A stretch of DNA of 33,714 nt from Ruminococcaceae bacterium YRB3002 (GCA_900099715.1 FMTG01000029.1:1-33714); one strand, 5' to 3'. Positions 15,130 through 24,595 are shown, counted from the first letter of the stretch. Program-made: numbers and translations. Notes: a model not told the origin generated them from the sequence alone.

Positions 15130-17058
15130 CTATTCTAACTCAAACGCTCCCGTATACAGCCTGTAATACGTGCCCTTCTCAGCGATGAGCTGATCGTGTG
15201 AACCACGCTCGATTATCTTTCCGTGATCGAGCACCATGATAACATCAGAGTTCTTAACAGTGGACAGCCTATGGGCGATGACAAACACCGTACGTCCTTC
15301 CATCAGCTTATCCATACCGCGGGCAACGATCGCCTCGGTCCTTGTATCGATGGATGATGTAGCTTCATCAAGGATCATTACGGGGGGATCAGCCACGGCC
15401 GCCCTTGCGATCGCTATGAGCTGCCTCTGGCCCTGTGACAGGTTGGCGCCGTTGTTGTCCAGCATAGTGTTATAGCCTTCGGGGAGACGCTCTATGAAGC
15501 CGTCCGCGCCTGCCAGTTTGGCTGCTTCGATACACTCCTCGTCAGAGGCATCGAGCTTGCCGTATCTTATGTTGTCCATAACTGTTCCGGTAAACAGATT
15601 CGTCTCCTGAAGAACGAGACCCAGTGACTGGCGCAGATCCTTCTTAACTATCTTGTTCACGTTGATGCCATCATATCTTATCTTGCCGTCTTCTATGTCG
15701 TAGAAGCGGTTGATAAGATTCGTGATGGTCGTCTTGCCTGCACCGGTGGCACCGACGAACGCCACTTTCTGGCCGGGTTTGGCGAACAGGGATATGTCTG
15801 TAAGTACCTGCTTGCCGGGGACATACGAGAAGTCCACCATATCCATTACAACGTCGCCCTTGAGCTCCTGATATGTAATGGTGCCTTCAGCCTTGTGCGG
15901 ATGCTTCCATGCCCATTTGCCGGTGTGATGGTCAACTTCTGTGATGTTGCCTTCACTGTCTATCTCTGCATTGACGAGAGTAACGTATCCGTCGTCAGTC
16001 TCAGGCTCAGTATCCATGAGATTGAATATCCTTCCGGCACCTGCAGCCGCCATTACGATGGCATTCATCTGCATCGTCAGCTGATTGAGGTTTGCCATGA
16101 ACTTCTTGGACATATTCAGGAACGTAGCCACGATACTTACTTCAAAAACGATGCCTGACAGTGACAGGTTCGGCACCTTGTAATAGACGAGGATACCGCC
16201 GACAACCGCTATGAGAACGTACATGATGTTGCCCACGTTGTTGATGATAGGACCGAGGATATTCGCATATGCATTTGCCTTTGTGGCATCCGAGCAGAGC
16301 TCTTCATTGAGTTTGTCAAAAGCTTCGTTAGCTTCGTCCTCGTGGTTAAATACCTTCACTACTTTCTGGCCGTTCATCATCTCCTGAACGTAGCCTTCAG
16401 TGGCTGCGACGGAATTCTGCTGCCGCACGAAATACTTGGAGGATCCTGCACCGACTCTGCCCGTAATGAGTGTCATTATCACGATACCCGCGACGATGAC
16501 GAGAGTCATCCATACACTGAAGTAGAGCATTTCGACGAATACGATGACAACGGCAAGGCCGGCCTGAAGTACCGTCGGGATTACCTGCGATACAAGCTGT
16601 CTCAAGGTGTCGATATCGTTTGTGAAGTGGCTCATGATAAAGCCGTGCTTATTCGTATCGAAATAACTGATCGGAAGCCTCTGCATCCTGCCGAACATCT
16701 CACGTCTCATGTAGTCCAGGAATCTCTGCGTCATGAATGCCAGCATCTGTGCCTGCACGGTGCTCAGTATTATACCGATCACGTAGAGAACGATGAGCAG
16801 GATAATATATGGCATTATGTGCTCTTTGGCACCCATCCAGTCGCCGGTCTGGAACCACTCATCTATAAGCTTATAGACTTTCTGCATGATGAGGGGCTGA
16901 AGGTCATTCGGAAGTGCGGCAAGGATTATCACGATATACACGACCGGCATCAGCTTCGGGAAACACTTGTAGTATTCCTTCATGGAACGCTTAAGGCTTC
17001 CCATCGAATCCTTCATATCGGAGAAAGAGGCGGCTCCCCTTCTTCTGTTATCACTCAT
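15130..17058 (-). CDS. ABC exporter half, consensus-ATPase subunit
   Basis: This 642-residue half transporter has about six transmembrane helices (~30-330), a ~45-residue polar insertion (~348-400), and an ATPase domain. It has Walker A GATGAGKT (~436-443), signature LSQGQ (540-544), Walker B ILDEATSS with catalytic E565, and H-loop H596. The LSQGQ signature and intact glutamate are typical of the catalytically competent partner in heterodimeric exporters of the TM287/288 or BmrC/BmrD type. The start at 17058 (MSDNRR) is chosen over an ATG six bases upstream because GGGAGG then sits eight bases away rather than two. It overlaps the upstream half by 8 bases (ATGAGTGA). Its last 91 codons are duplicated at 13582-13857. 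The substrate is unknown. Confidence 0.9.
   Translation of the reverse strand: MSDNRRRGAASFSDMKDSMGSLKRSMKEYYKCFPKLMPVVYIVIILAALPNDLQPLIMQKVYKLIDEWFQTGDWMGAKEHIMPYIILLIVLYVIGIILSTVQAQMLAFMTQRFLDYMRREMFGRMQRLPISYFDTNKHGFIMSHFTNDIDTLRQLVSQVIPTVLQAGLAVVIVFVEMLYFSVWMTLVIVAGIVIMTLITGRVGAGSSKYFVRQQNSVAATEGYVQEMMNGQKVVKVFNHEDEANEAFDKLNEELCSDATKANAYANILGPIINNVGNIMYVLIAVVGGILVYYKVPNLSLSGIVFEVSIVATFLNMSKKFMANLNQLTMQMNAIVMAAAGAGRIFNLMDTEPETDDGYVTLVNAEIDSEGNITEVDHHTGKWAWKHPHKAEGTITYQELKGDVVMDMVDFSYVPGKQVLTDISLFAKPGQKVAFVGATGAGKTTITNLINRFYDIEDGKIRYDGINVNKIVKKDLRQSLGLVLQETNLFTGTVMDNIRYGKLDASDEECIEAAKLAGADGFIERLPEGYNTMLDNNGANLSQGQRQLIAIARAAVADPPVMILDEATSSIDTRTEAIVARGMDKLMEGRTVFVIAHRLSTVKNSDVIMVLDHGKIIERGSHDQLIAEKGTYYRLYTGAFELE
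15158..15249. repeat. 92-bp direct repeat, copy 2
   Basis: Identical to 13610-13701 and in the same orientation, inside the 3' end of the intact ABC exporter gene. The two copies are 1548 bases apart and flank the acyltransferase gene. Confidence 0.9.
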
Positions 17059-18799
17059 CGTCATCGCCTCCCTTCACCTGCTGCTCATAGATTTCCTGAT
17101 AGATCTCAGACGTCTTCATGAGCTCATCGTGAGTTCCGCTGTCAACGATGCGGCCGTTATCGAGTATCACTATGAGATCGGCATCCTGGACTGATGCGAT
17201 CCTCTGCGCGATTATTATCTTTGTAGTCTCGGGAATATATTCCCTGAAGCCTTTACGGATGAGGGAATCCGTCCTCGTGTCGACTGCCGATGTGGAGTCG
17301 TCCAGGATAAGTATCTTCGGGTTTTTGAGAAGTGCCCTGGCTATACAGAGCCTCTGCTTCTGGCCTCCCGATACGTTGGTTCCCCCCTGCTCGATCCTGG
17401 AATCGTAACCGTCAGGGAATGACAGGATAAACTCCTCAGCCTGTGCCAGTCTGGCGGCATTATGTATCTCCTCATCAGTAGCCTCTTTGTTGCCCCACAT
17501 AAGGTTTTCCTTTATCGTTCCCGAGAAGAGCACGTTCTTCTGAAGGACTACCGATACGGCGTCTCTCAGCGCCGTAATATCGTAATTTCTTACGTCGATA
17601 CCTCCGACCTTCACGGCTCCCTCCGAGACATCGTACAGTCTCGGTATGAGCTGGATCAGTGACGTCTTGCCGGAACCCGTACCGCCCAGAATACCTACTG
17701 TCATACCCGAACTGATATGGAGATCTATTCCCGTCAGCGCATTGCGGTTTGCATCTGAAGAATAGCTGAACGACACGTTCTCGAAATCGATGCTTCCGTC
17801 GGGGATCTCCATAACGGGTTCTTCGGGATTCTGTATGCCGGGAACCTCATCGAGCACCTCAACGATCCTCTTTACGGACTCCACTGACATGGTCAGCATT
17901 ATGTATATCAGTGACAGCATCATGAGAGACATCAGTATCATCATTCCGTAAGTCAGAAGAGCCGATACCTGGCCGATGTTGACTGATTCGCCGTAAGTGC
18001 TGATGATCGTCTTGGAGCCGACCCACAGAAGGAATACGGAATTGAAGTAGATGCACAGCTGCATTATCGGCATATTCAGACCGACGATACGCTCCGCAGT
18101 CGTAAAATCCTTGCGGATATCATCGGATGCCGCATTGAACTTTGCTTTCTCGAATTCCTCCCTGGCAAATCCCTTTACTACCCTGATGCCGCGCACATCT
18201 TCCTCAACAGCCTCATTGAGTTTGTCGTATTTCTTGAACACCGCGCGAAAGGCAGGAAGTGCAAACTTTCCGATGAGCAGGAATCCCACCACGAGAACCG
18301 GTATCACGATAACGAAAGTAACCGCCAGCTTGCCGCCCATGGTGAATGCGGATATGATCGTGAGGACCAGCATGAGAGGAGCTCTTATGGCAGTCCTTAT
18401 TACCATCATGTAAGAGTTCTGCACGTTGGTAACATCAGTGGTCATTCTCGTAACGAGAGATGACGTGGAGAACTTGTCGATATTGCCGAAAGAAAAGTCC
18501 TGAACCCTTCTGAACATGGCCTGCCTGAGGTTCTTGGCAAATCCGGCCGATGCCCTGGAACAGGCGATCCCGGCCACTGATCCGCACATAAGAGACAGTA
18601 CCGCAAAAAGCACCATTGCGACTCCGAATTTAACGACCAGACTTATATCGGCGCCTTCCTGAATGACATCTACCAGGTTGGACGTTATCCTCGGTATGAC
18701 AACCTCGAGCGCGACCTCGCCCATGATAAAAACAAGAGTAACTGCGGTGGAAACCCTGTACCCTTTTGTGTATCTTGCAAGTTTGGAAATGTTTCCCAT
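17051..18799 (-). CDS. ABC exporter half, degenerate-ATPase subunit
   Basis: This 582-residue half transporter has six helices (~17-305) followed by an ATPase domain with Walker A GGTGSGKT (372-379) and signature VSGGQ (476-480). Two key residues differ from consensus: the catalytic Glu after Walker B is D501 (LILDDSTSAVD), and the H-loop histidine is Q532 (IIAQRIAS). This is the known pattern of the degenerate subunit in asymmetric heterodimeric exporters; the downstream gene supplies the complementary LSQGQ and intact Glu. The two genes overlap by 8 bases and are surely co-translated. The gene lies 24 bases after the FIST-GGDEF gene in the same direction. The Shine-Dalgarno site is weak. 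Drug, lipid or peptide export are all possible. Confidence 0.9.
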   Translation of the reverse strand: MGNISKLARYTKGYRVSTAVTLVFIMGEVALEVVIPRITSNLVDVIQEGADISLVVKFGVAMVLFAVLSLMCGSVAGIACSRASAGFAKNLRQAMFRRVQDFSFGNIDKFSTSSLVTRMTTDVTNVQNSYMMVIRTAIRAPLMLVLTIISAFTMGGKLAVTFVIVIPVLVVGFLLIGKFALPAFRAVFKKYDKLNEAVEEDVRGIRVVKGFAREEFEKAKFNAASDDIRKDFTTAERIVGLNMPIMQLCIYFNSVFLLWVGSKTIISTYGESVNIGQVSALLTYGMMILMSLMMLSLIYIMLTMSVESVKRIVEVLDEVPGIQNPEEPVMEIPDGSIDFENVSFSYSSDANRNALTGIDLHISSGMTVGILGGTGSGKTSLIQLIPRLYDVSEGAVKVGGIDVRNYDITALRDAVSVVLQKNVLFSGTIKENLMWGNKEATDEEIHNAARLAQAEEFILSFPDGYDSRIEQGGTNVSGGQKQRLCIARALLKNPKILILDDSTSAVDTRTDSLIRKGFREYIPETTKIIIAQRIASVQDADLIVILDNGRIVDSGTHDELMKTSEIYQEIYEQQVKGGDDDE

Positions 18800-18823
18800 T
18801 CTCTTATACTGTCCTGACAGGTA

Positions 18824-20653
18824 TCAGCCGACGATAACCCTGTTCTTTCCTTCCTTCTTAGCTTTATAGAGCGCAGCATCAACGCGTCCGCAGAAAGTAT
18901 CCACATTCTCTCCCCTGACGGCTCTGGCGACACCTATGCTTATTGTCTGACATCCCGCCTGGGGGAAGGATGTCTTCTCGAATTCTGATCTCATGACTTC
19001 CGCTATCTCTGCTGCAGCATTGAGCGAAGTTGACGGAAGCAGGACCATAAATTCCTCGCCTCCCCATCGCCCGCAGCAGGGAACACCGTCCGGAAGTCCC
19101 CTGTAGTATTTCTCGTTTGCATCCGGCTTGCGGACAAAAGCACCCGGAGCACGTTTGCTCACTATGCTCTTCATCATAGCAGCAAGACCCTTGATAACAT
19201 TATCTCCCTCATTATGGCCGCAGTAGTCGTTAACGGCTTTGAAGTTATCGATATCGATCATTATAAGTGAAGGCAGCTTATTATCGTCACGTGACGATAC
19301 TGCTCTCATGACCTCGATTGATATCCTTCTCTGTATCTCTCCTCTGTTGAACAGAGTACTGAGGCCGTCGGTAATAGCCATTATCGACAGGAGCGCATTA
19401 GCCTCCTCAAGTTCCATTGTTGCCTTGTCGAGGAAATTCGCCAGTCTGTTGACCATCGACATCTCACCCTTGAGCTTGTTGGAATCCGCCATTACAAACT
19501 CTCTGGAAGGATCCTGTACCGCATCACCTTCGCGCATGGTCACCACGACCATGGTTACATTATGCTGATCGATGGTCCTGTCAGTCCTTACGAATTCACC
19601 TGCAGTATAGAAACCTGTCGTTGGCGCTATGGATGCAAAAGGTCTGGTCTCAACTGAATCCCCGTTCCAGAAGATCTTACGTGTGGCACACGAGAAGATC
19701 TGAATAGACTGGGGGGCAAATTCCTGTACTTTTATGCCATACTCATTTATCTTCCTGAGAATGGTCCACGGATCTCCATATGCAAGATTTGCCTGCACCC
19801 CTTCCTTTACATCTGCCGTCATATTGAGGGATCCGTCGGGATTGCATGATACCGGGGCACGGAGGATACCTACTCCGTTCATATCCAGTATCAGCGGGAA
19901 TCCCAGTGAATTGGTCAGGAAATTCTCATCGTTCTTTATATCCAGATAGTTGCAGTAAGCATCGTATGCAGGTTTTCCGTCAAGCTCATAGAGAACATTC
20001 TTATCCGATCTTGTTACCTTCATCTTATGACCTAACGGATTCCATCCGCCGATATAAAATGCATCGGCACTGAGTTCACTGCCGCCGTACAGGATCACGA
20101 CGATCGATTTGCCGGTCACATCTCCCACTTTGGAGAAAACAACGACGTCCTCCATATCCATAAACGGATTGAGGGCTGCACCTCCGAATACAGCCACGTC
20201 ATCTCTGAGCTTCGACAGGTTGTCACAAAGCGTTGTAACAGACATCCCCTCTATGGTCAGGAGAAATTCCACCGCCTTGATATTGGGATTGTTGTTGACC
20301 ATATCAACGATCTGTCTTGTGAACCTCTCCTCCGTATCATCGGTAAACTGGTACTGATGTATCTGGATGGTCGTATCAGCCGCCTCGGTAACAGTAGCCA
20401 CAACGGTGATCGCTGCCTCGGACAGTTCCCCGTTCAGGATATTGCCGTTGGAACTCGCACCAACATAAAGCGCTCTCGGGATAGTGGATGATATCATCTG
20501 GAGAACAGAACCGAGTTCCGGCTCATCCGTTCTCAGCGTATATACATGAAACAACACATTGGAAGCGTTGTTGGCATTACACCATTTCTTGAGTTCATTG
20601 AGGTCTTTCTTGAATGACTTGCTGTCTTTGTATGCATACTCAAATATCTTCAT
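18824..20653 (-). CDS. FIST-domain sensor diguanylate cyclase (GGDEF)
   Basis: This 609-residue protein has no membrane segment. Residues ~30-200 match the FIST N-terminal sensor (LFHVYTLRT, LYVGASSNGNI, AVFGGAALNPF) and ~225-355 the FIST C-terminal part; FIST domains are thought to bind small ligands such as amino acids. A helical linker (~390-425) leads to a GGDEF domain at ~425-609 with IDIDNFKAVND, active-site GGEEF (531-535) and the closing DAALYKAKKEGKNR. It should make cyclic di-GMP from two GTP. A longer than usual loop (~495-530, with PCCGRW) precedes GGEEF, and I see no RxxD inhibitory site at the usual place. The start overlaps the hydrolase stop by ATGA and has AGGAGG upstream. 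It sits in one operon with a hydrolase and an ABC exporter. Confidence 0.92.
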   Translation of the reverse strand: MKIFEYAYKDSKSFKKDLNELKKWCNANNASNVLFHVYTLRTDEPELGSVLQMISSTIPRALYVGASSNGNILNGELSEAAITVVATVTEAADTTIQIHQYQFTDDTEERFTRQIVDMVNNNPNIKAVEFLLTIEGMSVTTLCDNLSKLRDDVAVFGGAALNPFMDMEDVVVFSKVGDVTGKSIVVILYGGSELSADAFYIGGWNPLGHKMKVTRSDKNVLYELDGKPAYDAYCNYLDIKNDENFLTNSLGFPLILDMNGVGILRAPVSCNPDGSLNMTADVKEGVQANLAYGDPWTILRKINEYGIKVQEFAPQSIQIFSCATRKIFWNGDSVETRPFASIAPTTGFYTAGEFVRTDRTIDQHNVTMVVVTMREGDAVQDPSREFVMADSNKLKGEMSMVNRLANFLDKATMELEEANALLSIMAITDGLSTLFNRGEIQRRISIEVMRAVSSRDDNKLPSLIMIDIDNFKAVNDYCGHNEGDNVIKGLAAMMKSIVSKRAPGAFVRKPDANEKYYRGLPDGVPCCGRWGGEEFMVLLPSTSLNAAAEIAEVMRSEFEKTSFPQAGCQTISIGVARAVRGENVDTFCGRVDAALYKAKKEGKNRVIVG

Positions 20654-21843
20654 GCGCCGCCTCCTTCCAGCTTCTTGCGCCTGGCTTCTTCTATCACTCT
20701 GTGAAGCAGCAGTTTGGACTCCGCTTCCTCCTTCGTGCTTCTTGCAATATCTGCGATTACATCTCCCCAGTTATCGATAAACAGTCTGAGGAGTATCCTT
20801 ATCTTCGACTGCGAACTCTTGCGGAGCGTGTGCATCTGTCTGAGCATCGCCTTCACACCGGAAAGCCCGCACTGTGACAGCATACTGATGTTGGTCACAC
20901 CGGACGCCTCCAGCACGGCAAACAGTTCGTCGATAAACTTCTTCCTCTCCTCCTGATCCATCTCATCTATCCACTTTGTAAGCGTCTCATCGAAAACATC
21001 ACTCGCCACAGAATTCTTAGGCACCGTGATGAATTCCTTGGAACTGATGCCCCAGCTCATCGGATCGTGCTGCATGATCCCGCGTTCACTGCTTGATACA
21101 ACAACGGGTCTGGCCGTATCCGACAGAAGCCTTCCGATGATGGAATTCTCAGGTATATATCTCAGTATCTTGGGACCGATCTTCCTGAACCTGTCCGTGC
21201 GCATTATCGCATCGTTGAAGCCCGGTCCGTCAAAGTCATATATGGCACCGATCCTGTCCTGAATATCCGGAGTAGTGCAGTATGCCGAGAAAATAGCCAT
21301 ATGACCGCCTTTGGAATGACCTCCCATGTATATCCTGTCAGATCTTCCGCCCTGGACTTCCTTAAGGTATTCGACGGCAAGATCCTCGGATATGACCGTG
21401 GCATAGCTCATATAGAAATCTTCCTTCCAGCCGACTATCGTATCGTCTGTTCCCCTGTATGCGATGAAGACCTCTGAGGGAGAGATCCTTATGGTGATCG
21501 CTGAGAACTGGATCATGTCGATCTGGTTGATCTTATTGACGTAGGAACTGAGCTGGAGATTTCCGAACCTTACCGTCTCTGCCGCCTTCTTCAGAAGACC
21601 GGGTGCAAATCTGATAAATGACCTGTCAGATTCCAGCTGCTCTTCAGTGTGTATCTCGTAAAATCTCGAAGCGGCATCTCTCAGAGATATGGCACCCTTT
21701 ACCGGTATGACTCCCTCGAAATCAACATACGAGATGCAGGCAAAGAGAAGTGCATCCGCTGCATTGACCGGATCGCGCTCGAAGGGCAGATCACCACGCC
21801 AGATAAGATAGTCTTCAAGGTTTGTCTTCTCGTTGTTTGCCAT
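20650..21843 (-). CDS. alpha/beta hydrolase, DUF2974-like
   Basis: This 397-residue protein begins with the family pattern LEDYLIWRGDLPFE and NAADALLFACISYVDFEG. The nucleophile elbow GGHSKGG places the catalytic serine at S177, after VFIAYRGTDDT, a lipase-like strand. A catalytic aspartate and histidine probably lie further on but cannot be fixed by eye. The substrate is unknown; members are annotated as lipase-like or Mbeg1-like. No signal peptide is seen, so it is probably cytoplasmic. It is the first gene of the operon with the FIST-GGDEF protein and the ABC exporter. No Shine-Dalgarno sequence precedes the ATG. Instead TATAAT ends six bases before it, so the transcript probably begins at or near the start codon. 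Confidence 0.85.
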   Translation of the reverse strand: MANNEKTNLEDYLIWRGDLPFERDPVNAADALLFACISYVDFEGVIPVKGAISLRDAASRFYEIHTEEQLESDRSFIRFAPGLLKKAAETVRFGNLQLSSYVNKINQIDMIQFSAITIRISPSEVFIAYRGTDDTIVGWKEDFYMSYATVISEDLAVEYLKEVQGGRSDRIYMGGHSKGGHMAIFSAYCTTPDIQDRIGAIYDFDGPGFNDAIMRTDRFRKIGPKILRYIPENSIIGRLLSDTARPVVVSSSERGIMQHDPMSWGISSKEFITVPKNSVASDVFDETLTKWIDEMDQEERKKFIDELFAVLEASGVTNISMLSQCGLSGVKAMLRQMHTLRKSSQSKIRILLRLFIDNWGDVIADIARSTKEEAESKLLLHRVIEEARRKKLEGGGA

Positions 21844-21849
21844 GCATTA

Positions 21850-21878
21850 ATTATAATATGGAACGGGGAATTTGACAA
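21850..21878 (-). promoter_or_regulatory. promoter of the hydrolase/FIST-GGDEF/ABC operon, probably leaderless
   Basis: On the minus strand TTGTCA (21878-21873), a 17-base spacer and a perfect TATAAT (21855-21850) precede the ATG at 21843 by only six bases. Transcription would start at about the A of the ATG. Confidence 0.75.
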
Positions 21879-21898
21879 AGATGATGTGATACAATAAT
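21872..21898 (+). promoter_or_regulatory. possible promoter of the GH94-like gene
   Basis: TTGACA (21872-21877) is followed by AATAAT (21893-21898) after 15 bases, or less convincing hexamers at longer spacing. It overlaps the -35 of the divergent hydrolase promoter, so the two may compete. Confidence 0.35.
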
Positions 21899-21940
21899 GA
21901 CAACGACCCACCGGAATCTATCACACTATGGAGGCTTCTT

Positions 21941-24580
21941 ATGGCAGGATATGAGTTCATCGACAACAACGGCACATTCAGATTAAATGACCCCGATCTT
22001 CACAGTTACCTGTACTTTCCGGTATGCGGCCCTTCCGGCATGATGGGCTCGGTCACTCCCGATCTGGGAGGTGATCTTAAGTCCGGGCAGAATACTTTCG
22101 CGCTTGAGCCCGTATCGTCAGAGAACCTTCATAACAACAGGTCAACAAGAAATCTCTGGATCGTAACTGAAGACGGAAAGTTAATATCAGCCTGCGGCGC
22201 TTCCGCAGAACAGAACAGCCGCAAGTTCACTCCTTCCAGAGACAAAGTAACACTTACAGCCGGCCTTCTGTGGCACAATGTGGAGCGCAGCATCACAGGC
22301 ACGGGATTAAGGACTTCAGCAACGACCTTTGTACCTGCCGATACAGACACAAAGGTGGAACTTACGAGATTTACGGTAACCAATGACGGTGATGCGGATA
22401 TTACTTTCACAGCTACGGCTGCAGTACCGATATACGGCCGTTCTGCCGACAACATCAGAGACCACAGGAACGTCACTTCGATGCTCAACAGGATGACTGT
22501 TACGGAGCACGGTGTCGTGAACAACCCGACACTTACTTTCGATGAGAGAGGACATAAGAGGAATAAGGTCGTTTATGGTGTTTTCGCGGCGGCAGGAGAC
22601 GGGACGAAGCCTGAGTCTTTCTGCACGATGGAAGAGGATTACATCGGTGAGGGCGGCGCTCTCGACAATCCGAGATTCCCTGTGACCGGAGTTCCCGCAT
22701 CGAAGACAGGCGACAGGGCTGACGGCTTCGAGGCTATGGGTGCTGCCATGTTCGGAAAGGTCACCCTGAAGCCCGGTGAGAGCATCTCCTACATTGTGGC
22801 GATAGCCATTGCAGAGATCGGAAAACCTTCAGATACGGAAGAAGAGATCCTGTCCGAGGCTGGCGCGCTCGATAAGACGATATCTCCATATCTCAATGAC
22901 GAAGCAGTCTCGGAGGCTCTGGAGGCGAATAAGAAATACTGGCTTGAACACAACAACATCAGGTTCCGTTCAGGCGATAAGGACTTCGACAACTGGATGT
23001 ACTGGGTGGCTGTCCAGCCTATCCTGAGACGTATTTTCGGCTGCTCCTTCCTCCCTCATCACGACTACGGAAAGGGCGGCAGAGGATGGCGTGACCTGTG
23101 GCAGGACTGCCTGGCTCTGATCATCATGGATCCTTCCGATGTGAGACAGATGCTCATCGATAATTTCGGCGGTGTCAGGACAGACGGAACGAATGCGACG
23201 ATAATCGGAAGCGGCAGAGGTGAATTCATCGCTGACCGTAACGGCATAACGAGAGTATGGATGGATCATGCCATGTGGCCCTTCATGACGATGGATCTCT
23301 ACATCAGACAGACGGGCGATCTGTCCATCCTTGATGCTGTTGCACCCTACTTTATCGACAGGCAGATAATGAGGGGAACAGCCCTTAATGACGGCGTTTG
23401 TAACAGTGTTACGTCATCCGGGACCGTTCTGGAGCACCTGATCCTGCAGAACCTCACCGCTTTCTTCGATGTGGGTGAGAACGGCTCGATGAAGCTTAGA
23501 GGAGCTGACTGGAATGATGCTCTGGACATGGGTTCCCACCGCGGAGAGAGCGTCGCATTTACTGCAGCATACGCAGGCAATTACAGAAAACTGGCCCAGA
23601 TCCTGAGGCAGTATAAAGAATCCACAGGCAAGGTCTCTGTATCAATGGCAGAGGAGCTTACAGGTCTGATCGGAACGGAAAGAGATCTGATGGCTTACTG
23701 CGAATCAGTTAAGAACGGATTCAGCGGCCGCCTGGCAGATTACGATATCGAGACCCTGGCAAATGATCTCGAGTCCAAGGCGGAAGACATCAGTGCCCAC
23801 ATCCAGTCAAAGGAGTGGTTCACCGATAAGGACGGATACTCCAGATTTAACGGTTATTATGACGATAACGGACGCCCTCTGGAGAGAAGTGACAGCAGCT
23901 GCAATATGATGCTCACAAGCGAAGTGTTTACAGTCATGTCAGGCATCGCCACTGACGGCCAGATCAGGGAGATCGTGAAGTCAGCCGATAAGTATCTCTA
24001 CGATGCCTCACTCGGCGGGTATAAGCTCAATACTGATTTCCACGAGATCAAGACTGATATGGGAAGGATGTTCGGATTCGCTTACGGCCAGAAAGAGAAC
24101 GGCGCAGTCTTCTGCCATATGGCCGTCATGTTCGGCAACGCCCTCTACACAAGAGGCTATGCAAAGGAAGGCTGGAAGGTCATCGGCTCCCTCTACCGCC
24201 ACACTACCGACTTCGGTACATCACGTATATATCCCGGCGTTCCCGAGTACTGTGACCCTAAAGGACGTGGCGTCTATCACTATCTCACTGGCGCAGCCAG
24301 CTGGCTGATGCTCACGGTCCTGACTGAGATCTTCGGCGTCAAGGGAAGTTTCGGTGATATGAAGTTCGAGCCGCAGCTCATCGACGAACAGTTTGACGGG
24401 AACGGCACGGCAGGCGTGGATTTCATGTTCAACGGAAAGCCCGTAAGCCTGACATACAAAAAGACCGGAACCGACAATAACGTTCAGAAGATAACCGTTA
24501 ACGGAACTGTTGTAAGCGAAGGCACAAATGTGCTTTCAGCAAATGATATCGGCGGGAATATCGAGATCGAACTTGGTTAA
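21941..24580 (+). CDS. GH94-like glycoside phosphorylase
   Basis: This 879-residue protein has an N-terminal beta-sandwich (~1-290, GTFRLNDPDLHSYLYFPVCG) and an (alpha/alpha)6-barrel-like catalytic part. RGWRDLWQD (381-389), DNFGGVRTDGTNATI, WMDHAMWP and DWNDALD (523-529) are typical of GH94 enzymes (cellobiose, cellodextrin and chitobiose phosphorylases), as is YPGVPEYCDP near the end. These enzymes split beta-glucosides with phosphate to give a sugar 1-phosphate and the shortened sugar. Which linkage it uses cannot be read from motifs; GH94 relatives such as GH149 or GH161 are alternatives. No signal peptide is seen, so it is cytoplasmic. GGAGG lies six bases before the ATG. It is monocistronic, with no sugar transporter beside it. 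Confidence 0.8.
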   Translation: MAGYEFIDNNGTFRLNDPDLHSYLYFPVCGPSGMMGSVTPDLGGDLKSGQNTFALEPVSSENLHNNRSTRNLWIVTEDGKLISACGASAEQNSRKFTPSRDKVTLTAGLLWHNVERSITGTGLRTSATTFVPADTDTKVELTRFTVTNDGDADITFTATAAVPIYGRSADNIRDHRNVTSMLNRMTVTEHGVVNNPTLTFDERGHKRNKVVYGVFAAAGDGTKPESFCTMEEDYIGEGGALDNPRFPVTGVPASKTGDRADGFEAMGAAMFGKVTLKPGESISYIVAIAIAEIGKPSDTEEEILSEAGALDKTISPYLNDEAVSEALEANKKYWLEHNNIRFRSGDKDFDNWMYWVAVQPILRRIFGCSFLPHHDYGKGGRGWRDLWQDCLALIIMDPSDVRQMLIDNFGGVRTDGTNATIIGSGRGEFIADRNGITRVWMDHAMWPFMTMDLYIRQTGDLSILDAVAPYFIDRQIMRGTALNDGVCNSVTSSGTVLEHLILQNLTAFFDVGENGSMKLRGADWNDALDMGSHRGESVAFTAAYAGNYRKLAQILRQYKESTGKVSVSMAEELTGLIGTERDLMAYCESVKNGFSGRLADYDIETLANDLESKAEDISAHIQSKEWFTDKDGYSRFNGYYDDNGRPLERSDSSCNMMLTSEVFTVMSGIATDGQIREIVKSADKYLYDASLGGYKLNTDFHEIKTDMGRMFGFAYGQKENGAVFCHMAVMFGNALYTRGYAKEGWKVIGSLYRHTTDFGTSRIYPGVPEYCDPKGRGVYHYLTGAASWLMLTVLTEIFGVKGSFGDMKFEPQLIDEQFDGNGTAGVDFMFNGKPVSLTYKKTGTDNNVQKITVNGTVVSEGTNVLSANDIGGNIEIELG

Positions 24581-24595
24581 TGAGGTGAGATGAAC

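Noticed and set aside
16342-17121. A 259-residue plus-strand open frame
   Set aside because: It lies antisense to the well-supported ABC exporter gene, has His-rich nonsense composition and no ribosome binding site.
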